A DNA stretch of 64,000 nucleotides from Fallopia convolvulus (taxonomy: Eukaryota > Streptophyta > Magnoliopsida > Caryophyllales > Polygonaceae): positions 14,382,074 through 14,446,073 of the forward strand of contig OZ024723.1 in assembly GCA_964016875.1 (NCBI GenBank). Reading direction: 5' to 3'. The notes under the pieces were generated by a model. The model saw only the letters and a program-made list of their open reading frames with translations. It searched no databases and was not told the DNA's origin. Of this stretch, positions 21,012 to 33,683 are shown piece by piece. Numbering within the stretch: the first letter of the stretch is position 1; each line of letters opens with the position of its first letter. Both the position numbers and the translations under genes were made by a program.

Positions 21012-22990
21012 CCTTTTGTCTTTTTTGAGTTACATCTTTCTTGATTTAGTGCTCTTAATCGGAACAAGAATTGTTGGTTTTTTGTGTTTGTTTACACTTC
21101 ATAGAGTTCATGTGTTCTGCAATGTACACTCTATGGCCACTGCCTTGAGTGGCTACTAGTGTGTTACCTGACCTAAGGAAACCGAGTTGTAACGACGCCT
21201 ATCACTTTATTTTGTCATTACCAAATAAAATCTTGGCTGAAACCAGTGTGCATATGACTTCTGGAAATAACCAAAGGGAGTTTCTCCCTGCTGCCTTCTT
21301 AAATCCTTCCTTTCTTGGTTATTCTTCTTCTATATGATGCTTGTTGATTGTATTGCGGGTACTGAAGAAAGGTTTCAATAAGACATTACTATTGGGTACA
21401 ACCGGAACGAGTGGGAGAACCCCTGGAACTAAATCCAATTCCAGATGCATGTGTTTCACTTATTGTACCTCGATGTGTAACACCCATGAAAAATTTGTTA
21501 GTTGCAAGCTAACTACAACCTCCGTAAGGCATAGACCATGCCGAAATCATCATAAATGTTTTTTGTACTTACAACACAAGCTCAACAGCTCTTTGAACAT
21601 TATAACTTCTTTGGTATGTAAAACCGTAACTACCCTATATCAAATTTTCCATATAAATTGTATGTATCTCACGAAAGCAACTGAAGTGATTAACAACACA
21701 ATGTACTCAGTTGACACTATTGACACTATTAGTCAAAAAACTAATCCTAACAACACAACCCCTAAGATGGGGGGGGGGGTGATACGTGATCGCCTCGGAT
21801 TACTCCTTGTTGATCTCGTTTTGAACCCACACAAGTCCCGATCTTGCCTAGTGATTTTCGAACCTACAATACTCTCAATGTCTATAACTTGTTGCGCAAG
21901 GAACAAAAACTGAACGAACAATGAATAACGGAATGGATTCAAATTAATATGAAGATTCAAATAGATAGTTCAACTGAATTGTCTCTAACGCTAAATTCAG
22001 TTGATGAACTAATATTGATCTTTAACAATCAATCTAGAACTAAACTAATTGAACAACTTATTTACACAAATCTGAATTGAAGGATTAAATGAGAGAGAGA
22101 GATGATGGTGTTGATCGATTGATGCAAGGATAAACATTCACACGTGTGTTTTTGGCCCAAGTACTAGATAAACCTTTTCTAGGGTTTATCTAATCTCAAG
22201 CTAATTTTATTGAATGATAAATACAAAGTATTTAAACAAAATACAAAGTGTCTCCTTGGAGAGCAAGGCAAAGAGTCCAGCCGGCCCTAGAGGGGTATTT
22301 TTGGGCTTTTGCTTTCTTCCCAAGATATCATAAAATAATATAAATGCATTTATCTAAATTCCCTAATATTAAATAAATCAAATAAAGATTTACTTGACTT
22401 CTTTAAAATAAGAAAATTCCTAACAAACTTAAAGTTAACAAGAATACTAAAGCAAGACAAATCAGCCATCTAACAAACTCCTATGACCGAAATTATTCAT
22501 AAATAAAATATATAACTAAAGATAAAATTAAAACTAAAGATAAGATTCCCGTAAGACTTGAACAACTCTCAGTAAATTGCAATTTTCGCCTATTTTTGTT
22601 GGATTCTGGATTCGACGTAAACCACACAGTTGTAGATTTTCTAATTATCTATCCAACGCAATTTTAACGGACTTGAGATCAATTTTCTAGCCCAAGTTAT
22701 GACCATTTTACTGAGCATTGTTTTTATTTTGATGGGCTTCTTAACTTTCCGAACTTTCATGACTTGATCCTGTTTCTTGGTGGCCTTGGACACCATTGAT
22801 GAACATTATCAAAGGATAATATCAAATCCATGAAAACCTTCTTGAACTTGAATGCTCGGGACGTTAGTAAAGGTCTTGGTGTTTGGCCTCCATTCGTCTT
22901 CAACGAATCATTCGCTTGGATCCTCCCTTGACTTGTATCGGGGGGGTTAAAGAACAATACAAGAAACAAGTCGGGAATAAAAACCCATTC
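21012..22990. other. Degenerate LTR-retrotransposon debris
   Basis: No intact gene. On the minus strand, 22757-22960 resembles the tail of a gypsy polyprotein (DTSQGRIQANDSLKTNGG, then LLTSRAFKFKKV), and 21.77-22.74 kb, T-rich in that orientation, could be its 3' LTR. A run of 11 G at 21769-21779 is present. The 190-codon frame at 21341-21913 has low-complexity composition and no recognisable domain and is not called. Confidence 0.35.
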
Positions 22991-23006
22991 ACATTGTAAT
23001 GAAAAT

Positions 23007-26000
23007 GTGAACAACAAGATCAATAAAAACCATCTGCCTTGCTCCCTTGGTATGGTCGATACAACCAACTTAGACATGAACATAAATGCCATAAAAAACA
23101 TCCCTCAAACCCTAAACGGGCCTATAAAAATCAAAGTGTCGCAACCCGACGCTCGTAGAACAAGTAACCCCTATTATGGTTATGGTCAATTATCGAAAAA
23201 TAACTTTGCATATGCACTTTGTGTATGGGCTCCCAAAATAAAAAACGTCACTAAAAATATCGTTACAAAAGGATAAAACCAATCTCAAGATTCTCAACCT
23301 TGGAACACCATCCACCTCGGGCCAAAACCCACCCAACATTAGTTATCCCATGAAGCTATGCATGTGGAATTGCAGGGGCATCAAACGTAAGTCTTTTTGG
23401 ACTGAAATTAACTAGATGTGTCGTCTTGAACACATTAACCTAATAGCACTTGTGTAAACTAAAGCCCAAGCACCCCCTGATTCTAAAAATTGGCAAAAAG
23501 CGGGTTTTGACTATATGGAATTTCTCCCGGGTATTGGCCTCTCGGGCGGTCTTTGCATCCTCTAGAAGGGCTCACAACTCTCGAATGAATCTTTGTACAC
23601 TATTCACAAAGACAATCAGTTTATCGGAATCCGCTATACAAACCTGGAAACCAATAATGAAATGATCATCATTTTTGCGTATGCACCGCCAAGGGCACAA
23701 GAAAAAGAACTCTTCTGGACTAAACTGTCAAAGTTCATCCAAACGAGTAACCTCCCCTGCATTTTAATGGTGACCTCAATGAAATTCAGCACCCAGAGGA
23801 AAAACAAGGGGGTGCGTCCCAACACCACATTCTATTCGAACGACTCATAAACTTTAAAAATACATGTGACATGTGTGACATCCCAAGGATGAGGAACAAA
23901 TTCACTTGGAGAAGATCCAAAGATCTCGAAAACACCACATTCGAAAAACTGGACCGCACACTTGTTAGCAGTCGGATTATTCAATGGTATCCATCCATCT
24001 CTACCAAAAACCACGCATTCTCAACCTTTGATCACTGTCCTATTTCTTGTGATCGGCCAATATGAAATCCATACAAAGCACAACCTTGCAAATTTGAAAT
24101 GATATGGACATCCAAAAAGGATTTCCAAAACGTCATAAAACAGGCTTGGCGCCTTAATGCGGGGGTCCCATATGTTTAACTTCACGAGAAAAAAACACAA
24201 CTATTAAAAGAAAAAGCAAAAGCTTGGAATAAACAAACCTTTGGTAACATTTTCGAACAAATTAAAAAATTAGATGAGGACCTGATTTGTATCCAAAAGG
24301 ACATCATTGAACACAAAAACCTGCAGCTAACCCAAAAGCATGAAAGACTGTTGAAGAAACGCTCAAGCCTCATTCAGTTCCACACTTCCTACTGGAAACA
24401 AAGGGCCAAACATACCCATATCAAAATAACGACAAAAACACAAAACACTTCCACCGGATCGCGTGTGGAAGAAGGAACAGAACTAGCATCAAAGAAATCC
24501 GAACAACAGATGGAACGCAAGTCACATGACTTGACAATATTAAGGCAGAAATTAAACGGGACTTCCAAAACCGATTTAGGGTTTTGGAAATAAACCGTGG
24601 AAAACTCCAAGAAATGACTCAAACCATTCAACAAGAAATAACTGATGGAGACAATCTTGAACTCACAAAACCAGTTTCGAACACAGAAATTAAGAATGCC
24701 TTGTTTGACATTAGGGACGATAAATCACCTGGCCCTGATGGTCTGCCGACTTATTTATATAAGAAGTATTGGCATATTGTTGGTCCTGACTTGATTAAAG
24801 CGGTAAAAAGCTTCTTCTATTCGGGGAAAATCCTAAAACAAATCAACCACACGTTCATAACACTATTACCCAAATGCGATAACCCCAACTCAACAAATCA
24901 CTATAGGCCAATCAGCTTATGCAATACCATTTACAAAGTAATTTCAAAGATCTTGAAAAATCGCCTTAAAAACATCATTCTGAAACTCATCAACTCGATG
25001 TAAGGGGCATTCATCCAAAATCGTAGTATTCACGACAACACGCTCACTGCACACGAGATTTTTCACCCCTTCAGTTACAAGCAAGGACGGGAGGGTTGGA
25101 TTGCCGTCAAACTTGACATGGAAAAAGCGTACGACCGCATTAGTTGGGAGTTCCTAACTTTTGTGCTTCGTAAGTTCGGGTTTCATGACAAATTCTTGGG
25201 TTGGATCCGCGAATGTGTTGAAACCGTATCATTTTCAATTTTGGTCAACAACAAACCAACATAGCAATTCTACCCTTAAAGGGGCCTTAGACAGGGAGAC
25301 CCCCTATCACCTTACCTCTTCATTCTCGCTGCCGAGGTCATGGTGAGACAACTCCGCATGAAGAGCACTAATCCGAGAAATGGAATAGGAATCCAAATCT
25401 CAAGAAATGGAACTAAAATTTCGTTCCTTGCTTTTGCTAATGACATCATCATCTTGGCAAAAGCTAACAGCCAAGCATGTAAAAATATTAAACAAATTGC
25501 TAATGACTACTACCAAATATCTGGTCAAAAAGTCAACTTCCACAAATCCGCCTTTCAGGTCACTAAAAACAAGAGCAATAAATCTAAGGAGCAGATAAAA
25601 CAAATTCTACATATTGCTAACATAGTTGCTTTAGACAAGTACCTAGGATGCCCGATCATCAATGGACGAGTGACAGAAAACACTTTCAAACCCTTGATCC
25701 TTAGAACCAGATCCCAATTGTCGAAATGGAAAGCCAACACCCTTTCACAAGAAGGGCGCAAAAGTCTCATCAAAGCGAACCTATCAGCACAACCAAACTA
25801 TATCATGCAATCTTTCATGTTACCACAGGCAACCCTGAAAGAATTAGAACAAATTAATAAAAATTGCTTCTGGAATAAGGAAAACAACTATAAACCACTA
25901 ATAAGTTGGAACTCAATTTGTCGACCACTTGCTCACGGGGGGGGTGGGGGGGGTGTATAGCCAAGGCAGAAGAGATGATCCAAGCACTCCAAATGAAATT

Positions 26001-26286
26001 GTTGTGGAAAATCCTAGCGGAACCCGATAATATTTGGGTCAAAATAGTGACGGAAAAATACCTCAAAACGGAAAGTATCCTAAACTACAAGAAAAAACAT
26101 AACACTTCGTGGCAGTGGTCAAAACTGTTAACCGTAAGGGATCTGTTCTCGAAAGGGCTAATTTGGCAAGTTGGGGATGGTAAAATCATCCGCTTCTGGC
26201 TGGATAACTGGACCGGTAATGGCCCATTATCCCCAAAAACAGAGGCTGGAACTCTAATTAATAGGGAAGAGCTTGTTGATGCGTAC
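23007..26286 (+). mobile_element. LINE (non-LTR retrotransposon), degenerate, 3' end replaced
   Basis: Translation in shifting frames gives an ORF2 protein: endonuclease start KLCMWNCRGIKRKSFW (23351), endonuclease motifs FTWRRSKDLENTTFEKLDR (about 23900) and FDHCPIS; RT motifs DDKSPGPDGLPTYLYKKYW (24720), NHYRPISLCNTIYK (24896), VKLDMEKAYDRISWEFL (25109), LRQGDPLSPYLFILAAE, and FAND instead of F/YADD at 25434. A zinc-finger-proximal region GLIWQVGDGKIIRFWLDNW follows at about 26157. Many stops and frameshifts make it dead. ORF2 ends abruptly at 26286, where an Athila-type LTR begins. The frame at 23007-23276 may be the tail of ORF1. Confidence 0.88.
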
Positions 26287-26736
26287 TGATGTTCGTGTTT
26301 TTAGTCTAGTTTTTGGTGTGTTTCTTAGTTTGTTTAGTTTTTTTTTAGTAGTTTTTAGAGTTAGTTTTGTGTGTTTTGGATGAGTTTGCATATTTTGTGA
26401 AAAGTATGGAAGCTACTCTGTTTTGTGTCTTTCTGTAGGTTTTTGAGCAGAAAGGAGCGCTTTTTGAGCTGAGCTGAGGTCTTGTGGTGGAGGATGGAAG
26501 ACATGAAGTTAAGGAGGAAGATTGCATAAGAAGATCAAGTAGAAGTCCAAGTTTAAAGTGGAGAAGTCGAAGAAAAACCAAAAACAGAGGCTCGTTAACG
26601 ATCCTATGAAGGTCGTTAACGAGACTAAAAGATAGAATTTTTAGAGAGGAATTTATGAGTTCTACCGACCTGGGTCGTTAACGATGGCTCCGTGTCGGTA
26701 GAACCTTAGCCGACTTATGGGTTGTTATATTTTAGA

Positions 26737-26990
26737 GAGGAATTTGTGAGGAATTTGGGATGCATCCTCATGCTCATTGGGTTTTATACACTGCCTTTGA
26801 GATGGATTTAGTCCCTATATTAATTTTGGTGCATTCTAACTAAATTTAGTTATTATTGTCACATAGCTGAATTTCTGTTTTTCTCAGGTCTATCGGGCGT
26901 ACCCCTTTCCCTTGGGCAGGGGTACCCCCATCTTGACCCCCAGATTCCGCTTTAGCGGAGCCTCACTGGGTTAATAATGATGATGATGAT
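26737..26990 (+). repeat. Possible SINE/RTE-type insertion inside the Athila LTR
   Basis: A block ending in tgatgatgatgatg, typical of RTE-like tails, with a GC-rich core around 26890-26970. Imperfect 15-bp flanks (ttgttatattttag at 26723-26736, ttgttatcttttaag at 26993-27007) could be target duplications. The boundaries are tentative. Confidence 0.3.
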
Positions 26991-28120
26991 CTTGTTATCT
27001 TTTAAGTAGGGTAAGTTTTTATCTTTTAGGCTTTTTATAGATAGTTTCTTAGTATAAATACTCTTGTTCTAAGCCTAGAAGAGGGGGGGGGGGGTCAGAT
27101 TTGTTTTAGGAGAAGTCGAGTGGAAGAGAATAGCGATCTCGGTTCGATCGAGAGAGAGGCTGAGGGTCGTTAGTCGAATTCATACTCGGTGTTGTTCTGT
27201 GTTTTTGGATTCTACTGGAAGTTTGTAAGACGATATTCTCTTATTAATTTCAAGTAAGTTTTAGTTTGTTTTCAATGTTTTCTTTTATTAAAGTTGTTTG
27301 CTTTATTATCATGAGCAGTGAGTAGTTTTCTTATCTAGGACCGGGGTTGAAACCCGACATAGTTGTGCATGATTGGATGAGTGAGTTGATGTTTTTGAAT
27401 GCCTTTTATCTATTTTTTTTATTGCTTGTTGTGTTTATGCTTAGACGATAGTCGAGGTAATTTGAGTTCTCAATTTGATCGAAAGAGAAAGTTGTTAACT
27501 TGAATGTTGATATTGTTCGATTAATGAAAGTTTCGAGCTTTGGATACAAAACAAGTGATTGAGTGAATATAGTTATGAGAATTGATTGATTTGCTTGCTA
27601 ATTAGCGAAAGTTGATGAATTTATCTTTTAAAGGCATGATCTTTATCTTCTTATGAGTTTATATGCATGGCTATGTTGTGGTAACCCTTGTCCTAGATTC
27701 TTTTATCTTATTGATTAGTTTGTTTGCTTTCGTAATATTCGTTATCGAGTTCACTTGCCTCAGTACCGAACCTGTGTTTTAGCTCATTATTCTGTGTTTG
27801 TAGGTTTTTCCATGTTCGTTAACGACCCTGACAAGGTCGTGAACGAGGTTGGTCGTAGGTGTTTTTGTCTGTTTTGCTTGTTTTTCTTATTTTTAGTAGT
27901 TGATAAACAAACAACCGTGCTTCCCATAGAACGATTCTGACTTCGCTATACTCAGCGGGGTCTTGACTATAAATTTATTTGTTGTCAAGAAATCACCCTT
28001 CAACAAATTGGCGCCGTTGCCGGGGAGGCAACAATGTTTGTTTGTTTATCTGTGGGTCTGGGAATAGCCCGACCCCGTTTTTGTTTTTTATTTTGTTTTC
28101 TTTGTCTGTTTTCTCAGCGT

Positions 28121-28550
28121 ATGCCAGCAGGTCGTCGCAGGCTCGAATTTGACAACACCGGTTATTATTACGAACCTGAACGCACCTTGCACCGTAGACG
28201 AAGAGAAACCCGAGCCATGGACACACCTGAAGAGATGGCTCGACAGATGGAAGCACTCCAACGGCAGATGGAGGCGTTACAAGCTGATCGAGACGTCGTT
28301 GCTACCGAAGATGAACGTGAACGAGTGAACAACGCTCGTTTACAAGAAGAGATGAATGCCTATCAGAGGAATGCCAAGCAATATATGCATCCGGAACTGA
28401 GGGTGCCGGAGATAGAGAAGACTTTTGAGATTAAATCTCAATTTATATCCTTGATTAAAAGGGCTCAGTTTGAAGGGAAACCTACTGAGTGCCCTATGGA
28501 ACATATTAGAAATTTTCTTGATTTATGTGACACTATAGTTGTTGAAGGTG
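28121..28550 (+). pseudogene. Athila-type gag, truncated
   Basis: From MPAGRRRLEFDNTG the frame shows an Arg-rich start, a heptad-like helix (MARQMEALQRQMEALQADRD) and the retrotransposon gag core start (FEIKSQFISLIKRAQFEGKP, then MEHIRNFLDLCDTI). The frame remains open across the junction for a few codons into copia-derived DNA and stops at 28576. The rest of gag and all of pol are missing. Confidence 0.8.
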
Positions 28551-31500
28551 AAGAGAGTAGGGAAACTCGCTGCTAATGTTGAGACAGATGGGCAAGGACA
28601 AGCAGATTCACCACTTGAACATGGTGCTAATGGTGATCAGAGATCAGGCGTAGAGCAGCATTTGATGCAGGCTGTTAACACTCTCACCAGTTTGGTACAA
28701 GCATACAAATCAGAGAAAGCCTTCACTGCTGAAGTTAGGGGAGGAAGAGATGTGCAAGATGGAAGAGGAGCCTCTTGTAGCTATGCAAGCAAAGGAGGCA
28801 AAGGAAATTTCCACTTCGCAGGTATCTCAGTTAAAGTATTAAATGTGATTCAAAATACTAGTGAAGATTGGATAGTAGACAGTGGAGCTTCAGACCACAT
28901 GACTTCATTTTTTGAATTATTGATTGAACCAAGGAATGTGCATTGTCCAGTGCACATAATCTTGCCAGATGGTAGTAGTAAATCTGTGCAAACAATAGGA
29001 GATGTGATGATCAATGATAAATTGATCTTAAAGGATGTTTTGTTTGTGCCTGATCTTAGATATAACTTGTTGTCTGTAAGTAAGTTGGTATCTCAAGGAA
29101 CTTTGGATGCACATTTTCACAAAGAGTGTTGCATTCTGCAGGACCATTTGACTAAGGAGTGTGTGGCTAAAGGACAAGGATCTGGAGGGCTGTTCAGGAT
29201 CAAAGCTGGAAGCAAGGAAAGCAACAAGTCTGCAGTTTCTGTTTTTCCTAAAGTTTTGTTTGAAAGAAGAGATACTCACAGTTGTACTGTTGACAAGACT
29301 CTCGATTATGTTTTGATTCACAAGAGATTAGGACATGTTTCAGTTTCTAAGATGGAACATATGTCATGTTTTAAGGATTTATCCAGTAAAGGTTTTATTT
29401 GTGACACATGTTCTTTGGCAAAGTTTCATAAATTGAGCTCTCCTCCTAGTCAGTCTTATTCTTCTCATGTGTTTGATTTGGTACATGTGGATCTCTGGGG
29501 TCCTTACAGGTCTGGTGCTCTCAATGGAGAGAAATACTTTCTCACTATTGTGGATGACCACAGTAGAGGAACGTGGACTTATCTTGTTCACAGGAAACAA
29601 CAAGTTAGTGAAATATTAGATGCTTTTGTCAGGTATGTGTCTACACAGTTTGAGGTTCAGGTTAAGACAGTCAAAACAGACAATGGCAGTGAATTTGTGA
29701 GTAGAGAATGTCAGGGAATGCTTTCAGGACATGGAATTGTGCATCAAAAGACAATGGTGTACAGGCCAGAGCAAAATCGTGTAGTTGAGAGGAAACACAT
29801 GCATCTGCTTGATACAGCGAGAGCATTGAGGATCCAGGCTAACTTACCTCATTATTTTTGGGGGGAGTGTGTGCTTACTGCCACCTATATCATAAACAAG
29901 ATGCCTAGTGCAATATTAGGGTGGAAAACACCATATGAGGTGTTATTTTCGAAAGCACCAGATTATAGTAATCTGAGAGTTTTTGGTTGCTTATGTTATC
30001 GATACAAAGCACCAAAGCCTAGTGATAAACTTGAGGCCAGAGGTAGAAGATGCATCTTCATTGGATATCCACCCAATGCAAAGGGGTATAAACTCTATGA
30101 TCTGGAGTCCAAAGGAGTCTTTTACAACAAAGATGTGGTTTTCCATGAGACAGTGTTTCCATTTTCAAACATAAGTGAAGAAGAGAGACCAATTCCACAT
30201 CAGATGGTGTCACCATCAGTTATTGTTGATGATGTAGATGAATGTTTGCTTCCAACAATAGGAGATGGTTTGATAATTATCAATAACAACCATCAACATA
30301 CACTGCCATCTCAAGATGTTCATCAAGACTGTCCAGATGTTGGCAGCAGTTCACATTCATTTCAGGTACCAGATGTAAGTTCTCTTGTGTTGCCTCTACA
30401 GAATCCAAGAAGGAGTGCAAGAACTAGGCAAGCTCCACTTTGGCACAATGATTATGTGGTAAACAATTTGCAGGCTGGGTATTTTGCATCACTAGCTAAT
30501 GTGATGAGTGTGCGAGAACCACAAAATTACAAAGAGGCACAATCAGATCCCAAGTGGCAAGATGCAATGACTGCTGAATTAGAAGCTTTAGAGAAGAATG
30601 GAACCTGGTCTCTCACTGAGTTGCCTCATGGAAAACAGGCAATAAAATCAAAGTGGGTTTACAAAGTAAAATTTAGACCCGATGGAGTGTTTGAAAGGTA
30701 TAAAGCCAGATTAGTAGTAAAAGGCTTTAGTCAGAAATTAGGCAAAGATTATCGCCACACTTTCTCACCAGTTGCCAAGGTTCCAACAGTGAGAATGCTT
30801 ATTGCCATTGCTACAGCAAAGGACTGGAATTTACATCAGTTAGATGTAAACAATGCTTTCCTACATGGAAGGTTAGAAGAAGATATTTACATGGAACTTC
30901 CAGAAGGGTATGATGGAGGTGCACAAGGACAAGTGTGCAAGTTAGAAAGGTCTTTATATGGACTGAAGCAAGCTTCATGACAATGGAATTTAGAGCTAAC
31001 AGGTTTCCTCATGGGATTAGGATATGAGAAATCACACTCTGATTATTCTCTGTTTGTGAAGCAAAGGGGTGAGTCCATGACTGCTATGCTTGTTTATGTG
31101 GATGATATCCTCATCACTGGAAATGACATTGAGGAGATACAATCAGTAAAAGAAGCTTTGCACCAACAATATACTATCAAGGATCTGGGCTTAGCCAAGT
31201 ATTTTTTAGGTATGGAGCTCTACAGGGATGACAAAGGTGTAGTGCTTAGCCAACAAAAATACATACGAGACATCCTGGAAAGTTGTCATATGGACAACTG
31301 CAAAACATCAAAAGTTCCTTTGCCAACTGGACTTAAACTGAGACAAGATGAGGGAGAGCTATTTGGAGATGCAGAGAGATACCGGAGGATAGTAGGTAAG
31401 CTGCTTTATTTGTCTCTCACAAGACTAGATATCTCCTATTGTGTTCAACATCTCAGTCAGTTTGTAGCTCAGCCAAGAATGCCACATTGGCATGCAGTTT

Positions 31501-32045
31501 CACATGTCTTAAGGTACCTCAGTGGCACCAGTAAGCTTGGTTTGTTTTATCCAGTGCAGATCTCCTTGAAATTAACTGGTTTTTCAGATTCAGATTGGGC
31601 TTCTTGCCTTGCAACTAGGAGGTCATTGTCAGGCTATTGCATTTTCTTGGGACATGCCTTAGTCTCTTGGAAAACCAAGAAACAGACCACAGTTTCCAGA
31701 TCCTCAACCGAGGCGGAGTACAGGAGCATGGCTTCTACTACAACAGAGTTGATATGGTCCAGTTACTTGCTCCATGACTTGAAGGTGGCTGTTCCATTAC
31801 CTATAGTTCTGTTTTGTGACAACAGAGCTGCACAACAGTTGGCAGCAAATCCGTGTTTCCACGAGAGGACGAAGCATGTGGATCTAGACTGCCATTTTAT
31901 CCGAGAAAGGATCCAATCCGGTTATCTTGAAACAGCTTATGTCAGTACAAACCTCCAGCTGGCTGACTTAATGACCAAGGCTCTGAATCACGGTCAGCAT
32001 AACTTCCTATCCAGCAAGTTGGGCATTTGTGAAGCTCCAACTTGA
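28551..32045 (+). pseudogene. Copia-2 pol (protease, integrase, RT, RNase H) with one internal stop
   Basis: A single frame runs through protease WIVDSGASDHMT (28868), HKRLGHVSVSKM, integrase DLWGPYRSGALNGEKYF, TDNGSEF and VERKH, RT (KARLVVKGFSQKLGKDY, QLDVNNAFLHG, YVDDILITGND), and RNase H (SDSDWAS, then SRSSTEAEYRSMAS) to the stop at 32045. The only in-frame lesion is TGA at 30978-30980 in GLKQAS-stop-QWN, where the family has Arg (CGA to TGA, a C-to-T change at a CpG). The catalytic residues visible are intact. The 5' loss alone makes it non-autonomous. Confidence 0.92.
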
Positions 32046-32053
32046 GGGGAGGA

Positions 32054-32411
32054 TGTAGAAGTATATATCGATCCATAGAGGTGTCAAGTTGGAGCTAAGA
32101 AACGCGTGGAACTTGGCAGCTTGCAAAGTGGAAGGCTTCTACTCCTTTTTGGCGGGTTTTGTGAACCGTTTTCTTATGCCGGTTTAGTTTCTTATTAGTT
32201 AATAATTTTTCCCGGTTTAAACGGGTTCCTTGTATTTGCCAGACTATAAAAGGCTGTTTTCTTGTTTTGCAAGAACTGATCGAACAGTGAGTAGCGCTGT
32301 GTATGCGACTGAGTGCTCGTGTTCTGATTCCTAATTCAATGGCTCAATCTTGTGATTGAGCTTGTTTGTTCAGTATTGCTTGCTTGAATTTCTTGTTATC
32401 GAAATCTCACA
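32054..32411 (+). repeat. Copia-2 right LTR
   Basis: 358 bp, TGTAGAAGTA...ATCTCACA. Contains TATAAAAGG at about 32245 as promoter core. No partner LTR is present in the window. Confidence 0.8.
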
Positions 32412-32689
32412 CATACTCAGTTATAATATAACTTGTGCACACTCAAAATTGTACAGTTAGAGAGCTCTAAATTGAAAACCTGAAGGAGGTATTTGTTGAG
32501 TCTTAAGTATTTTCATAGGAGAAGTTGGGATGATTCAGTCATATCCCAAACTTCATCGATAGGAAAATTAGATATTCTACTTCTAGATGAGGCGTTAATT
32601 ATCAACCTGGTTGACTGTCAATTATATTGTAGAACACATCGATGAGGGTCACTTTTGATTGCACTTGATGAGGGTAAAACACAAAAAGC

Positions 32690-33128
32690 TCTTTAAGCCT
32701 CAAAGTAATGCTCAACCCATATGCATAGGAATAAAAAAAATTACGGGGCAATCTCAGTAGTAGAGTAGAAACATTAGCTCTTCGAGACGACATTCGAGCA
32801 GCTAGAAGAAGTGGGATTAGCAATCTTGAAATTGAAGGTGACAACATAACAATTATCAATGCAATTAAAGGTACCAAAAAATGTCCGTGGGAAATTGAGA
32901 TGTTGGTCTCGGATATCATGGTTTCACTCCACCAATTCAGTAGTACCTCCCTGCGTCACGTTGTTAGGGATTGCAATGTTGTGGCTGATAAAATTGTAAA
33001 GCTGGGCTATAACATCCCTAACAATCTCTTGATGGATCATGCAGAACTCCGAGTTTTCATCCGCAAGAATGCTTTAGAATTCCTCCTTAGGGGTATTTAA
33101 TTCTTACCTATTTCAAAAAAAAAAAAAA
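32690..33128 (+). mobile_element. 3' end of a LINE (RNase H-like domain and poly-A)
   Basis: The frame ending at 33100 reads ISNLEIEGDNITIINAIKGT, LRHVVRDCNVVADKIVKLGY and then LLRGI-stop, the C-terminal RNase H-like domain of plant LINE ORF2. It is followed by TTCTTACCTATTTC and a 14-base A run (33115-33128). The 5' portion is missing. It is the right kind of sequence to be the tail of the LINE at 23-26.3 kb, but that is not proven. Confidence 0.75.
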
Positions 33129-33293
33129 GGATAGCCCCTAATCTATATACATTGAAGACTAGTACCTGTTCGGATATTATTATAGAAACCTATTAATATT
33201 ATTCATATAGGTATAATGATTTAAGGAGTCAAATAAATGATCACGTGTTCAGATCAAAAAAAATAAATGATCACGTGTACGTACTCTTGCACA

Positions 33294-33601
33294 TCTACCC
33301 TAGTACAAATATAAAGCAAAAACAAAGTCTTTGTAAAAATTTGAGCCACATGGCAAATTTAAAATATTTTTTTATTTTTTATTTCTCATTTTCAATCCAC
33401 TTTTACCTTAACCACTTCCCCACTATCTCAAAAAACTACCATCCACTCTTTTCTTCTAAACAAATTAAAATTTTATAATTTTTATTACTAAAGAAAATAA
33501 GATTCAATTTTAAAAATTTATTCCGAATAAATATTTAAATAATAAGGTAGAAATAAAATTATTTTGAAATATACCCGTACAAGGTACGGGAATAACACTA
33601 G
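33294..33601 (+). mobile_element. Short non-autonomous Helitron (308 bp)
   Basis: Starts TCTACCCTAGTAC after an A (33293) and ends CTAG before a T (33602), the A/T insertion context of Helitrons. A perfect 7-bp stem hairpin (cccgtac-aag-gtacggg, 33574-33590) lies 11 bp before the 3' CTAG. It includes a GAGCCACATGGC motif near the 5' end, common in plant Helitrons. No Rep/helicase is present. Confidence 0.8.
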
Positions 33602-33683
33602 TTATATGGCATTTGTCAACAAGCTTTCTAATTATATATACAATTCAACAGACAATATCAACTAGACGCGCGCTACACCAAAT

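Larger units (their letters stand above)
26287..28550 (+). mobile_element. Athila-type gypsy element, 5' LTR and gag only
   Basis: A candidate 5' LTR of about 1.7 kb (26287-28005, TG...CA) is followed by TTGGCGCCGTTGCCGGGG at 28008-28025, the primer-binding site typical of Athila/Tat gypsy elements. Then comes a gag start (28121). The element stops inside gag at about 28550, where sequence switches directly to copia gag. No Athila pol, env-like region or 3' LTR is present in the window. The LTR repeats a cgttaacga palindrome several times. Confidence 0.8.
28551..32411 (+). mobile_element. Copia-2, 5'-truncated copia retrotransposon with right LTR
   Basis: Same family as Copia-1 by domain order and close protein similarity, but the left LTR, primer-binding site and N-terminal two thirds of gag are missing. 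The first recognisable residues (LAANVET) correspond to the linker after the gag zinc knuckle in Copia-1. The right LTR (32054-32411, 358 bp) is preceded by the tract GAGGGGAGGA, as in Copia-1, but its sequence differs substantially, so the two are related subfamilies rather than copies of one master. Confidence 0.9.

Noticed and set aside
21341..21913. 190-codon open frame
   Set aside because: Low-complexity, no recognisable domain, no splice or leader context, inside retrotransposon debris.
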